A stretch of DNA of 64,000 bases from Echinometra lucunter (taxonomy: Eukaryota > Echinodermata > Echinoidea > Camarodonta > Echinometridae): contig CM057157.1 in NCBI GenBank assembly GCA_029962745.1, positions 22,376,088 through 22,440,087 on the forward strand, given 5' to 3'. Shown one piece after another: positions 11,001 to 20,403 of the stretch. The position numbers were made by a program, and so were the translations under genes. The notes below the pieces were generated by a model. That model did no database searches. It was not told the DNA's origin and saw only the letters and a program-made list of their open reading frames with translations. Each line of letters begins with the position of its first letter. Position 1 is the first letter of the stretch.

Positions 11001-12666
11001 ATGTGTTCACAGTTCTTCCCTTTTTTGTGAAAACCATGACTCCATATCTTTCCACACTTGTTTACACACTGTGCAACAGTACTTTCAAATAAACTTACCA
11101 CCTGCAGCTGGACAAGGGCCTCGCACATTCATTGCAGATAGTAATGGCAGAACGAAAGCGAATGAAGGTCCTTGTACTATGGGCAGTCTGTCAAAGAGAA
11201 AATAGTAAGAACTATTATGCATTTGACAACATGCAATGCTGGTTGGATAGTAAGGAAAAATAGTATTTAAAAAAATAAAAATACAATCAAGCTGATATCT
11301 TTGTCATTGCAACATCCAGTGCGAGTTGCAATGTTGTCAATTTTCTTAGGACGGGGATGCATTACAAATCTAATTTGAAGTGATGAACTATTCAAGACAA
11401 AAAAAATAAGAATCGTGCAATCAAAGTTCTTCTTCATCATCATCATGATGATCTGAATACCAGATAGAACACAAATGTTGCAAGGAGAAGGAGAGAGAGG
11501 GGGAGGAGAAGAAGAAGAAGAAGAAGAAGAAGAAGAAGAAGAAGAAGAAGAAGAAGAAAGAGAAGAGTAGGAGGAATTAGCTGGCGTGATCGATTCACGG
11601 AAGTTTCTAATTAAAATTGATCTGTGAAAATGGATTATTGTACTTACTTATTTATCCATCTATTTTTCTTTTCATTGTTTCTTTACTATCGTTATTACTT
11701 ACTTTGCAGTGAAGGGCAAGGATGAACGGGGTCACTTACCGGACACCCAAAGTCGTCATGATGAAAGTTTGAATACCAGATAGAAAGCAAATAGTGGCCA
11801 GGAGCTTCGAGAGGAGAGTAATGTTCCCGTCCATGCAGAGAGCTGGCCCGAGAACAAACGGTACCGCAAGACATCCGCCGAACATTGTTAGAAAATGCTG
11901 GAATTACAAAATGAGGAGAACAAAATGATTCAAGTATTAAGATATGTTAACAAAATGACAATAATTACGATAGGAATGAAAAATTTGTATTCTGGGGAGC
12001 CTTCGTAAAAAATAAATATCAATTGTAGCACTCGTTCTGAACGTGCCTGTGTTAAATGCAAACATTACTCTGAGAAGTTACGAAACTTTTATAACCTGTT
12101 GTTGATCTTTAGTGCAAACATCAAGGCAATAAAAATATCGTTCCATAATTCACAACTTGATTAGAGAGGTTTTCTGTTAGATTTAGCAGTACGCAAGCTT
12201 TTATTTTGTGTTAATATTGAGTAATAAATTTAAGGCAGAACGAAATATTATTTGTTACTGGATTTGATATGATTTACAATCACCAACAGTACTATAGCTT
12301 TTTCATTATTTTAATCATTTCATCACCATCCTTATTTCTATCATTGTTGATATTGTTGACGATGTTATTATTGTTTTGTTTGTTGTTGTCATCATCATCA
12401 TCATCATTATTGTCATTATTATGATTATCGTTATCACTACTATCAGTATCAGTTCCTACCTGAAATGCCAGGACAATCGTGGAATACCAAGGTGGCCTGT
12501 CTGCCAGCTTGTACGTCATTGAACTGGTCATCTTCCTTAAGATGGAGTCTGCTCTCCTCCTGGCTTCTCCCTGAGTCTCCAACAAATGATCTCCTCCTCC
12601 ATTCTGCTCCTCCACAACAATGATGCGATCACCATCCTCATCACTGGTATACGTGACCGTCTCCAT
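718..12666 (-). CDS. SLC23-family sodium-dependent nucleobase/ascorbate transporter, 5' nine exons, partial
   Basis: Multi-pass plasma-membrane transporter of the nucleobase-ascorbate family (SLC23). Known members co-import vitamin C or nucleobases with sodium. Nine minus-strand exons join in frame to 451 residues: 12460-12666, 11740-11897, 11099-11187, 7875-7930, 6121-6302, 4777-4897, 2222-2378, 1473-1726 and 718-847. Seen: a ~57-residue polar N-terminus, then [10 protein letters not shown] just before the first membrane segment, HFLTMFGG, the family block SIGDYYACA (about residues 350-358) with a Glu two residues before it, and NVGIIGLTK (400-408), which fits the N-x-G-x4-T-K signature. All introns are GT-AG and there are no internal stops. 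Animal SLC23 proteins are about 600 residues, so about 150 C-terminal residues lie off the left edge. Whether it carries ascorbate or nucleobases cannot be told from this part. Echinoderms may have several paralogues, so I give no gene number. Confidence 0.92.
848..1472. other. SLC23 intron 8 with poly-C tracts
   Basis: Intron sequence. Contains C-runs at about 1151-1167 and 1325-1337 and an A-rich AAACAAAC low-complexity tract at 1400-1445. No gene seen. Confidence 0.6.
1473..1726 (-). CDS. SLC23 exon 8 (SIGDYYACA and NAT signature)
   Basis: 254 nt. Begins [17 protein letters not shown] and contains [37 protein letters not shown] and [16 protein letters not shown]. This exon holds the residues that in the NAT family line the substrate site (the E before SIGDYY and the NxG...T motif). 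Acceptor TAG, donor GTAGGC. Confidence 0.95.
1861..1891. repeat. (TTC)n microsatellite
   Basis: About nine TTC units preceded by a T-run, in SLC23 intron 7. Confidence 0.9.
2222..2378 (-). CDS. SLC23 exon 7
   Basis: 157 nt, acceptor ACACAG, donor GTGAGAG. Encodes [37 protein letters not shown] and PWFYFPYPG. It aligns by eye with W-LC-LT-TD...RTDAR...PW-R-PYP of vertebrate members. Confidence 0.92.
2890..4004 (+). mobile_element. LINE 3' end remnant
   Basis: Around 3145-3260 the plus strand reads [19 protein letters not shown] followed by [14 protein letters not shown]. This is the cysteine/histidine C-terminal motif seen after the reverse transcriptase of many LINE ORF2 proteins. A long AT-rich untranslated stretch follows, ending in AATAAAAG and tandem TTCAAAG units at about 3979-4004, a typical LINE tail. 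The reverse transcriptase core itself is absent (5' truncation). Stops and frameshifts upstream show it is dead. It lies in SLC23 intron 6. Confidence 0.6.
4777..4897 (-). CDS. SLC23 exon 6
   Basis: 121 nt between a TTACAG acceptor and a GTGAGT donor. Encodes [20 protein letters not shown] and later [10 protein letters not shown], matching the family LFSQYL...VP and IFKLFP blocks. The acceptor lies directly beside a TAA-repeat tract that fills the adjacent intron. Confidence 0.88.
4905..5037. repeat. (TAA)n/(GAT)n microsatellite
   Basis: Interrupted GAT and TAA units, becoming a long run of pure TAA. It abuts a SINE on its right and may have grown from the SINE's A/T-rich tail. Confidence 0.92.
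5037..5251 (-). mobile_element. tRNA-derived SINE
   Basis: Read on the minus strand, the head GGGAGCACTGTGGTCTATTG contains a pol III A box (TGGTCTATTGG). About 40 nt on is a B box (GGTTCGGTTCTC). The body then gives a block that recurs as fragments at 7250-7310 and 21690-21735 (reading on the plus strand TTTACCCAGGGAAGCCTC ... CTTCCTGAGGGCC). The element ends at the ATT-repeat tract. Confidence 0.6.
6121..6302 (-). CDS. SLC23 exon 5
   Basis: 182 nt. Encodes [19 protein letters not shown], then [18 protein letters not shown] and HWGIATF, close to the family consensus [16 protein letters not shown] and SHWGI. Donor GTAAGTATTC is strong. Confidence 0.92.
6349..6445. repeat. (GAT)n microsatellite
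   Basis: Imperfect GAT/GAC units for about 95 bases in SLC23 intron 4. Confidence 0.9.
6549..7194. mobile_element. Palindromic Tc1/mariner-type MITE with TA duplication
   Basis: Ends CCCGGGTGTCCCAGAAAAAG on the left and CTTTTTCTGGGACACCCGG (with small differences) on the right, each next to TA. Left arm 6549-6790 and right arm 6955-7194 are inverted copies of each other, for example TCGGGATGGCCTTTCATAAT against ATATGAAAGGCCATTCCCGA. The unpaired centre ends in AATAAATTTC and CAAA repeats. No transposase. Arm-only relatives occur at 41515 and 51955-52201. Confidence 0.85.
7240..7310. repeat. SINE body fragment
   Basis: Short block GGGTAGCCTCATCA ... CCAGAGGGCTCTGC shared with the SINE at 5037-5251. 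Confidence 0.4.
7311..7874. other. SLC23 intron 4, unrecognised AT-rich sequence
   Basis: A small open frame at 7558-7758 is AT-rich and resembles nothing I know. I treat it as noncoding. Confidence 0.4.
7875..7930 (-). CDS. SLC23 exon 4 (small loop exon)
   Basis: 56 nt exon starting after an ATTCAG acceptor and ending GAG|GTATAG. Encodes [19 protein letters not shown], the polar loop that in SLC23 proteins comes just before the (Q)GA segment. The phase (1 to 0) fits both neighbours exactly. NST is a possible N-glycosylation site. Confidence 0.82.
7931..10088. other. SLC23 intron 3, left part
   Basis: AT-rich intron. Contains a C-run with TAA units (8338-8400) and a G-run (9791-9807). No gene or clear element seen in 8440-9780. 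Confidence 0.5.
10089..10189. repeat. 100-bp palindromic mini-element
   Basis: Starts GTGTAACGTAAA and ends CTTTATGTTACAC. The inner arms are ATACAATCAATCTTATGATT and a matching inverted copy near 10150-10174. Probably a tiny foldback MITE. Confidence 0.6.
10290..11080. repeat. Degenerate TTCACACTGT repeat field
   Basis: About 800 bases thick with variants of TTCACACTGTGTT and TTACACTG at irregular spacing on the plus strand. The motif contains CACTGT, the same string found at the ends of several foldback elements in this window. It ends just before SLC23 exon 3. Confidence 0.6.
11099..11187 (-). CDS. SLC23 exon 3
   Basis: 89 nt, acceptor CAG, donor GTAAGTTT. Encodes [20 protein letters not shown], the well-conserved QG-S-FAF segment, then a cysteine-containing extracellular loop (GPCPAAG). 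A split Arg codon joins it to exon 2. Confidence 0.92.
11497..11565. repeat. (GAA)n microsatellite
   Basis: About 20 GAA units flanked by GA-rich sequence, in SLC23 intron 2. Confidence 0.92.
11740..11897 (-). CDS. SLC23 exon 2 (HFLTMFGG block)
   Basis: 158 nt, acceptor CAG at 11898-11900, donor GTAAGTGA. Translates from [20 protein letters not shown] through CMDGN to [13 protein letters not shown]. This is the family's substrate-pathway membrane segment 1 followed by segment 2. Confidence 0.92.
11898..12459. other. SLC23 intron 1
   Basis: AT-rich. A TCA/TTA triplet-rich stretch (12310-12430) precedes the exon 1 donor. No gene seen. Confidence 0.6.
12460..12666 (-). CDS. SLC23 exon 1 (coding start, cytosolic N-terminus)
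   Basis: ATG at 12664-12666 opens 69 codons. An acidic Asp/Glu-rich stretch is followed by [20 protein letters not shown], matching the conserved lead-in to membrane segment 1 of SLC23 proteins. The exon ends at CAG|GTAGGA in phase 0. Any 5' untranslated exon further right was not identified. Confidence 0.9.
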
Positions 12667-12809
12667 GGCGACAAGGACGAGGAGCTAGATAACGTGATCT
12701 TTGAAACAAAGAATAATTTTCAAACTACTCTCGTTTGTCTACAGAATACTTAACATGCTTGATAATCAAGCTCCACAGTTAGTAGATACCTGTTTGAATA
12801 TATATACAC

Positions 12810-13030
12810 CCACCAGGGCATTGAGGTCAGCCAGTGATCCTTTCCATCTCACCACGGATCTCGCATAGTTACTCGCATATTAGCCGGTGATAAGACATTT
12901 ACTGTATCAGCCTCAAAATACTGGAATGATTTACCACTTAGAATTAGACAATTAGACAGTCTCCATCGGTTACTACCTTCAGAAAGGCATTGAAAACACA
13001 TCTGTTTTTGCAGTTTGTAGTTTTAAGATT
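12810..13030 (+). pseudogene. LINE ORF2 C-terminal fragment
   Basis: Plus-strand frame reads GDKTFTVSASKYWNDLPLRI, then one frame slip, then FRKALKTHLFLQF. This is the C-terminal tail typical of Jockey/CR1-group LINE ORF2 proteins (RxFS-AAP--WN-LP...FK--LKTHLF). Stops are present and there is no reverse transcriptase core. It lies just upstream of the SLC23 coding start, where a 5' untranslated exon might also be. Confidence 0.7.
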
Positions 13031-14268
13031 ATTCATTTATTTCCTTTTACACTTACATGTATTTACGTAATTTTCATTTATTGTAAGCACTATGTAAGAC
13101 ATAATCATCTCAGTGAAAGTTCGGGTTTGATTTCAACCAAGCTGCACCATGCATGCACGAAAACATTAACAAAACCTGGGTTGGGAGTGGCAAATGTACA
13201 TTACTGCCTTACGAAAAGACGTGAATGCGGTGGCAGATATTAAGGCATCTTACCTTGAACCTTGTGATCCTCAGTCCGGTGACTTATTCGCTAGACGGTA
13301 GACCACAACGCCACTGAAGAAATTCCATTCAGTCACAAAATCTCTCAAGTTATCATCCAGTGTAATTTTTCTTGAGCTTCTATTTTCACGTCCTATACCG
13401 TTTTACTGCATACCCTAAACACGTGTCTTATAGGACCTAAGTTGTTGTTTTTTTTTCTTGACAGACTAGAGATTGACAGTGACCTGTTGTACAGTCAGGC
13501 CGAAACTGCTATCAGAACCGCAGCAAGCACAACTGATCATCCAGCTTAACCGATTAGTCAGTCACCTTGGTTAGAACTGGTCAAATATTCTCCACTGAAC
13601 TGTCATGAAAGCTGAATCTCTACTGATACATGAGTAAACTCGACTGTGAAATCGGAAGCGATAACGCGCTCAGTTTATAGTAGTCTTAAAGTTTTTACAG
13701 CCTCGACATGATTGTCCCGCTGGGATATCGGAAAGGTCTGTAGTCACCATATACATGTAGATATAGCATTTAAAATCATTTAAATTGGATTAATTGTGAA
13801 CAAAGTACGGTCTCAGACGGAAAAGTAAATATGAATAAGACAGTATTCCAAGGTCAGCTGAGTTTAGGATCGATAAAAGCTTATCAACTTAGGGCGATTC
13901 CGTGAAAGATTTACCATATTGTCCCGGGTTGACCGACCATAGGGGGGGGGGGGGTGTGCCGGCCCCTGGGATCCCCAAGAGGGCTATCGGTGCTGGGGGT
14001 GCCGCAGCACCCCCTGATTTTTATGACGGATGTAGCAGCCATCAGAATAAGTTATTTTCCCATCCAATCTTCATCTTCATATTATAATTTTCTTTGTAAA
14101 TAGAAATAAACAAAATGTTTTGGGGCAGCAAGCATTCTTATTCCAGCAGTGAGATGCTCGAATATCATAATATTTGGTCCGCGAGGTGTCCGACTATTCT
14201 AGAATTCTGCAGGAAGATGTTCATTATGAAAATCATCTAGTGTATTCGGTTGACAAATCTACCTTCTC
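13031..14268. other. Upstream of SLC23, no gene recognised
   Basis: Mixed AT-rich sequence with a SINE head and a G-run/C-run pair (13942-14015) of the type seen at hAT-like element ends in this window. The promoter of the SLC23 gene may lie here but no core element is decisive. Confidence 0.4.
13250..13318 (-). repeat. tRNA-derived SINE head, degenerate
   Basis: On the minus strand GTTGTGGTCTACCGTCTAGC gives an A-box-like motif, followed about 40 nt later by AAGGTTCAAGG, a B-box-like motif. The cloverleaf is not complete. Confidence 0.4.
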
Positions 14269-14969
14269 AGAACACTGGGTAAAATTTCGTTGGGTATAAA
14301 TTCATTGGTTATAAATCGCCCAATGTTGGGCAAATTGGGCAAATTAGCTTTAATACGTGGTTGGTTAAAACGTTTTACTTTTCAGGTTGGGTAAAATACA
14401 GATTGGGTGAATTAAATCACAATATTGGTTTACAATAAGATTTTTAACCAACCTTTAGATAAAACCTTTTCCCCCACCGATCGGGTTGTGTCTTTTTTTA
14501 TCACGATCGCCGACATTCCGTTTTTTATCTCCTTTAATAAAGGCTGCTCATACGACTTGCCTAATGCCTGCCAGACAAAGCATCAAAGTGGATTCCATAC
14601 ATATAATGCTTATACATAACAGGTGCATTAAATACTTCGTTACTTGCGGCTCTGGGAAGAAACATGCACACTGTAAACATAAGCTAGTCATTGGCGCTTA
14701 TAAATTAGTCAAAACGACTAATTTAGATTAGTCAAGTCTCAATGACTAATTACTTCAGTCAAGACTAATGTTAAGTCACAGATGACTAGTTTAGGTTAGT
14801 CATTGCTGATGCTTTTGACCAATGTAAACAAGTCATTTGTTAGAGTAAAAGTTTATATTCTAAGTTTCTAATTGCTTCAAAATTATTATGTGGGATTTGA
14901 GTTCATACCGAACATGAAATTAATGTCTAGGCATTTTTTTGTGTGTTTTCAACGATTTGAAAGAACCAT

Positions 14970-15131
14970 ATCAATAAATTACTTATTAATTAATAAAATG
15001 CTACACAAAATACATCAGTTAATTTATAATGACCATTTTTTGATATTTAATCAAAACATATTTGTTGTATAAACAATGGCCATTATAAACTAACTGATGT
15101 ATTTTGTGTAACATTTTATTAATTCATTGAT
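14970..15131. repeat. Long hairpin inside the foldback element
   Basis: Arms AATAAAATGCTACACAAAAT ... CATCAGTTAATTTATAATG and the inverted CATTATAAACTAACTGATG ... GTGTAACATTTTATT, with a ~35 base loop. Could be a nested MITE or a structured RNA region. Confidence 0.75.
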
Positions 15132-15199
15132 AACGTAATGTTTTAGTTCTTTTAAATCATGGAGAACACAAAATTTGCCTGGATAGGATTATCGTTGCC

Positions 15200-15454
15200 G
15201 ACGTCAATGACTAATGCCTCCGGTCATACGACTAACTTACGGTACGGACGTGCATGTTCACGATGTGCACCGTATATACTGCGCATGCATCGCGCGCACA
15301 CGTTGTTCGCGCGCCCTGTTCAAAATTAATTCGGCAACTGTCACTTGTGAGATTCCCGGTAAGATTGTCGTCCAACTGCAACCCCAGCGTTCATCAAAGC
15401 CATCAAACGTCATAAAAGTCAAGGCATAAGGCTCAGAAATGTCATCAACTTCAA
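15200..15454 (+). promoter_or_regulatory. CpG-rich promoter-like segment and candidate first exon
   Basis: After AT-rich DNA the sequence switches to CG-rich blocks (GCGCATGCATCGCGCGCACA at about 15281). It ends with ATGTCATCAACTTCAAG followed by the strong donor GTAAGTATGG at 15455. The short ATG frame (MSSTS) would splice in phase 2, but the next visible exon needs phase 1, so coding exons appear to be missing in between or this exon is untranslated. Confidence 0.4.
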
Positions 15455-15827
15455 GGTAAGTATGGTTTTCGGTTGACGATCTTTTTTTCTCGAAATTTCC
15501 TTTCACTCAAGTCAAGAGATTTTTAGTAGGGCGACAACGTAGGCTACTACTACTAGCACGTGTACCTACGGACCCTCGTACACACAACTTAAGTGTAAGC
15601 ACTGTGCCGCAACAGTCACTGTTACATGCTTAAACATCTCAATGAACAGATGTTTCCTAATTCATGTTGAGAGCTCATTGAATGCACACTGCCAGTTCAT
15701 TCACTCTGCTTCACTGGAACAGGAGTTGTGCTCACAGAACAATAGAGTATAATAGCATATGCACATGCCTGACATTGCACTGTCCAATTGTAAAGTATTT
15801 TGGTGGTTTTATGATTTTTTTGCTATA

Positions 15828-16114
15828 GGGTCTATAGGAAGATGGGGCTCCATACATCAAGGAGACAACGCCAACCTCTCCGAATGCAACGACTTCGCAA
15901 TTTCCATTGATGGAGTTGGCGTTGCCCACTGCACCACACTTTTTGCTGCTGTGGCTGTCTACTTCGCCTCGTTTTATGTTTTCAACCTGGCTTATCCTTC
16001 AACGTTGAAGAAGACGCTGACCTTCATTCAGAAAGTTATCTTGAATATTCAGGATAATATTAAGATCGAGCGTTATGTGGTCACACTGCTTGAGAGATTT
16101 AACAATCTGGAGTA
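15828..16114 (+). pseudogene. Captured last exon of an unknown protein
   Basis: After two possible acceptors (GCTATAG and GTCTATAG) an open frame encodes about 95 residues ending in a stop at 16113-16115. It contains SIDGVGVAHCTTLFAAVAVY, FYVFNLAYPSTLKKTLTFIQ, then a charged tail ending RFNNLE. From memory the block A-F-VFN--YP----TL-FIQ resembles the C-terminal end of uncharacterised multi-copy proteins sometimes named SAMD3-like in fish and invertebrates; I cannot confirm this. Its upstream exons are not in the element. A long untranslated stretch with AATAAA at about 17801 follows. It may be a gene fragment carried by the transposon, or the end of a self-encoded protein. Confidence 0.4.
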
Positions 16115-17277
16115 GATCTCCAAGCTGGAAGGATTTGTCTCTAATTTGTTTACTTGAGGAGAATCAAGCATGAACATATACTAGTATTTTGATTTTCTCG
16201 GGGCCTGATAGAAATAGAACCCATAGAGAGCTACACAAGAGGTTTGCCTGCCACAAGGGATATTGACATTAAGTTATTTTAGAATAAGTCAACGTTTGAC
16301 TACAAGATTTTCACAGTAGAATCCTTGTATAGTTTACTTGATTCTACAATAGTTTTAGCTCAAGTTGAGGACTATCCCCAATCATGTCATTTACCTTTAA
16401 TGTGTTTAAATTCCAACCAAAGAACAAGACATGGTTTTACGGGTTACTTCTTGCAGGTTATCAGATCATGCAGCTTACAGAATGGTTTTTGTTTGTTAAT
16501 TGATTTGAGTGTGGGTAAGGGTAAGAAATGTGACATTCCTCGTGTCTACACTTTTTTTTTTTGTTTTTTTGTGTGAATTATGTGGGGGGTTTTTTTTCCT
16601 GTTTGGCCGCATTTTTGTCAGGCTTTAAATTTTTTTGGAAGTAAACATATGGCGTTATCCCTCGTATGTGTTTTTATGCTGGTTTTGCAAAATCGTTGCA
16701 AATTCAAGAGATTCTGTGATGTCAGATTTTTTGATATATTTGATTTACGTTTTGACTTGATAGTAATTACGTCTTATTCATGTACATGTGATTTAACACC
16801 ACAGAACACGACTTTGCATTAGGGATTGACATCTTGACGAGTAATGAGCTTTAAATGTAATTTTTGTAAATTTCTCTATTTTCTTTATATTTTTTATTTT
16901 GGGGGATGCGGGCAACAAACAACATGTTTTCCGTGCTTCAATAGGCCCTATTTTTGTGTACATGTTTTGTCTTCTAGTTTTGCCAACTTCCTGCAAGTTT
17001 AAGAGATTTACTGAAGCTGAACTTGTGTATATACATGTATATAAGATGGGTTACTTAAAACAAGGTTTCTGATTGTCAGATGCCATTGCGTAATTCGTTA
17101 TGGCCACGACCGTGCTATATAACGCGTTATACTGCACGCTAATTTGTGTACAAAATCCCATTAAAAAATGTATCGATAACTTACAAATTATCGATAATAC
17201 GGAGTTCGTCGCACCTTATTGACGGATGTTGCAATGTTCATAGTTTGGTGAGCTCCGATTCCCATCTTATATAACGC

Positions 17278-17400
17278 ATAGTGCATGCTCATTGTCGTCA
17301 AATATACCATAAATTGTGCATCCATAGATAAAGAATATCTCTATTCTTAAACTATGGATGCACATATTACGGTATATTCAACTCCAGAGCATGCACTATA
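17278..17400. repeat. Second hairpin inside the foldback element
   Basis: Arms ATAGTGCATGCTC ... AATTGTGCATCCATAG and CTATGGATGCACATATT ... GAGCATGCACTAT. Confidence 0.75.
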
Positions 17401-17800
17401 TGACAATATTTAATATACTATTTACTTTGTATTGCCTTTATAAAGGACTTTTATTTTCACTGACCTGTAATTATGGGTTTTACACCTTATTGAGTTGGGG
17501 GAAGATGTGCTATTTGGTATTGCTGAACTTTCCAAGATTAACTGAAGCTGAACTTCATATACATTTTATTTCCTGCATTTCCATCTAGTTTTTTGGTTCT
17601 GTCCTGCATAATGTTCTTGTATTCAAACCTTGATATTACACTGTAACACGTACTTTACCTTGTTTGAATGTACTGCATGCAGTGAAAAGCAACATGATGT
17701 CATGTATACATGTACATATTCAAAGCTTCTCCGTATTGTATTAATTTGAAGTGAAGGTGATGATTGTGAATTTCTCATATGTACAGCCCGATTATGTTGA

Positions 17801-17806
17801 AATAAA
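17801..17806 (+). terminator. Poly(A) signal AATAAA
   Basis: AATAAA in the context GTTGAAATAAATCTG, about 1.7 kb after the stop of the exon-like block and just inside the right arm. It could end a transcript that starts near 15.2 kb. Confidence 0.4.
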
Positions 17807-18130
17807 TCTGTTTTAAATCAAGAAGAGTTTTAGCTGCTTCATTTCTATTGTTTTTACATAAAATGTAGCCTTAGTCATGTGACTAATGTGATTAGTCATG
17901 ATTTTGAATGACTAATTAGAAAAGTCAGATGACTAACGTTTAGTCATTTCAGACGTTTTTGGATTTAGTCAGATGACTAACTAAAATAAGTCGCATCTGA
18001 TTAATATTTGGCTTTGCCTGACTAATTAAGTTTAGTCATCTAGGTTGTCTGACTAATTACAATTAGTCATTTCAGACATAGGGCAGGACTAATTTTTATT
18101 AGTCAAAATGACTAACTTATGTTTACAGTG

Positions 18131-18540
18131 CATGATTGAGAATATATAGCATGATGTAGTCGTGCGACTCGTGCGTATTGCGTAATATCGGTAATTTTCA
18201 TGCTCCTCCACAAAAATTTACCACCGCAGTTTCAAAGGTTCCCCGCGTGTAAGCCTATACAACGGAAGCATCTTTATTTACGCTACGAAAACAGAGGCTT
18301 TTGATCTTATTTGAAGGCAAATTTTCAAAAATGATTTTAAGGAGTGGACGCTGTTGGACACATTTTGAAAGATGATTACTGTGTCAGTAAAAAGACAATG
18401 AACCGCAGTTATTAATGTAGATTATACTGAAAATAAAAGACCGCAGATTTGATCGGAAGTAGGACTTTGATTTCGGACTGGGAGAAGTGCCTCGTAATAA
18501 CGAAATCTTGTTGTATCCGTACTCGTTATAACGGGAGTAG
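18131..18540. other. No feature recognised
   Basis: Between the TTAGTCA element and the TTAACCAA block. Mixed composition, no reading frame of note. Confidence 0.5.
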
Positions 18541-19029
18541 ACTATACAAGCATTACCCGAGTATTGGGTATAAAGAGCCTGGATTAACCAATAATTAGTT
18601 AAATATTCAACCAACCTTTGGTTTGAATTGTTTAAAATGAATTGCCCAACCATTTTGGTTTATCCAGCTAATGGTTAAAAGATTTGCCCAACATTAACCA
18701 ACAGCTGGTTAAGACATTGAACTAACCATTGGGTATGAGGAGCCTGGATTAACTAGTAATTAGTTAAATATTTAACCAAACTTTGGTTAAAATTGAGCCC
18801 AACCATTTTGGGCTAACCAAATAATGGTTAGAAATTTTCCTAACATAATTATCCAACTAGTTAGGTAAAATGATATTAACCAACAGTTGGTTAAGATATT
18901 TAACCAACCACTAGTTAAACTGCTAACTAACCTTAGTTGGTTAAAGTATAACCAACCTTTGGGCTGTCCCCTAGTGAGTACATGGTTGGTTGAAATTTTA
19001 ACCAATTTGGTTAAAAATGTCTTAGAGTG

Positions 19030-19793
19030 TACTTTTTAAAGAAAATAGTGCTTTTATCGCTATAGCTCGCTTCGCTCGCTCGTGGAAACAAAATGATTAA
19101 GGATGGTAAGAGGAGCCCAAGTAGCGTCATATTCGGCAGATAGGTGATCGAATGTATTTAGATATCTTGTAGAGGATTCTATCGTATTTTGATGACGACT
19201 ATGAAAAAGACGCCCACACACGCACACACGCACTCCTCTGACGGGTGGACTTGTCTGCGATCAGATCTTGGAAAAAATAAACCTGTTATAGTTTATGATA
19301 AGAACATTCATACTGTCAAAAATTATAAATAGAAGTATGAATACTAATATGTATATCCGATGAACATTCATCTATGTCTGAAATAAAGTTCCAGTGTTGA
19401 AGAAGCATCAATTTTAATTATAAAAATCATATTGAATGTTGGAGATGTTCTTGTTAATGTCTAAAATGGATTTTTTTTTTCTGTTGGTTTTTTCTTGCAT
19501 GTGTGTTTGTGTGTTTGCAAAGATTGACGGAAAGTCACAAAACAATCATTCTATTCTCAGTCTGATTTTTATCATTGGCGTAAATCCCGGGGGGATGGGG
19601 GATATATCCCCCCCACACTTTTTTATATGGGTGTGGCGTGTACAAATATCCCCCCTCCCACTTTTTAAGGAAGAAATGATATTTGAATTAATCAGTTAGT
19701 AACATTTTTAATAATCTGTCATAAGCCATCATATTTTAGCATTTCTATTTGAAAATGCAATTGAAAACCAGAAAAGCGGTTATTTTTGGCTCG

Positions 19794-19795
<2 letters not shown>
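19030..19795. other. Intergenic, one lone palindrome and a hAT-like end
   Basis: At 19062-19085 GCTCGCTTCGCTCGCTCG is a single copy of the palindrome arrayed at 36.8-37.5 and 54.6-55.5 kb. At about 19577 TTGGCGTAAATCCCGGGG looks like one degenerate end of the CAGTGGCGTA family. No gene. Confidence 0.45.
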
Positions 19796-19796
<1 letters not shown>

Positions 19797-19847
<51 letters not shown>

Positions 19848-19848
19848 T

Positions 19849-19880
<32 letters not shown>
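19797..19880. repeat. (AT)n microsatellite
   Basis: Long AT run interrupted once by ACACACAC. It borders the first copy of the tRNA-bearing tandem repeat. Confidence 0.93.
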
Positions 19881-20029
19881 TTGTGATCAGGTGACAAATA
19901 CAACAGCTTTGGCAACTCTCGTGGAAATAAATACATGTGAGACAATTGAGAGAATAATAGCGTAGCATGAATCAAAGTTCCCCAGAGCTGTCCTACCATT
20001 TTGGAAATTTTTGCAAAGGTTGAAAAAAT

Positions 20030-20076
20030 GTCTCCGCCGGGAATCGAACCCGGGCCTTTGGCTATTCCACGGAGAC
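20030..20076 (-). pseudogene. Deleted tRNA-like copy
   Basis: Same as the 20404-20474 cloverleaf but 24 bases covering most of the D and anticodon arms are gone. T arm and acceptor remain. Confidence 0.7.
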
Positions 20077-20403
20077 GGGCCAGTGGTTTCGGCGACTCCA
20101 AATTCGCTTAACCGACACATTGACAAATCTTCAACCCTCACTAATTAATTCCTTTGTCGGTGGCAGATGAGTTTCGAACAATGACCTGCCGCACACCTCA
20201 GCTGGATCCGAGCGAATGCTTTAGGATACGTGTATATTTTGGAATAATTAACATTTGTGATCAGGTAACATATACAACAGCTTTGGCAACTCTCGTGGAA
20301 ATAAATACATGTGAGACAATTGAGAGAATAATAGCGTAGCATGAATCAAAGTTCCCCAGAGCTGTCCTACCATTTTGGAAATTTTTGCAAAGGTTGAAAA
20401 AAT

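Larger units (their letters stand above)
14669..18130 (+). mobile_element. 3.5 kb foldback element with TTAGTCA sub-repeat arms carrying gene pieces
   Basis: Outer ends CACTGTAAACATAAGCTAGT and, inverted, ACTAACTTATGTTTACAGTG. The left arm (14669-14830) and right arm (17868-18130) are irregular series of TTAGTCA/TGACTAA. The interior holds a long hairpin (14970-15131), a CpG-rich promoter-like stretch with a possible first exon (to 15454), an exon-like block (about 15828-16114), a second hairpin (17278-17400) and a poly(A) signal AATAAA at about 17801. CATG occurs at 14663 and at 18131, a possible short target duplication, but spacing on the left is off by two bases. CACTG ends suggest the CACTA/Chapaev group; that is an inference only. 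Confidence 0.6.
14273..19029. mobile_element. Possible older foldback element built of TTAACCAA motifs, host of the TTAGTCA element
   Basis: Left flank 14273-14460 starts CACTGGGTAAAATTTCG and repeats GGTTGGTTAAAA and TTGGGTAAAA. Right block 18540-19029 is full of TTAACCAACC(A/T)TTGG and ends AAATGTCTTAGAGTG, whose complement starts CACTCTAAGAC. The motifs face each other across the TTAGTCA element. Within the right block a ~175-bp unit starting TTGGGTATAAAGAGCCTGG is present twice. Treating both blocks as one element is an inference; the arms are diverged. Confidence 0.4.

Noticed and set aside
15258..15506. 82-residue minus-strand frame in the promoter-like part of the TTAGTCA element
   Set aside because: Overlaps the candidate first exon on the other strand, no known motif, no poly(A) signal nearby.
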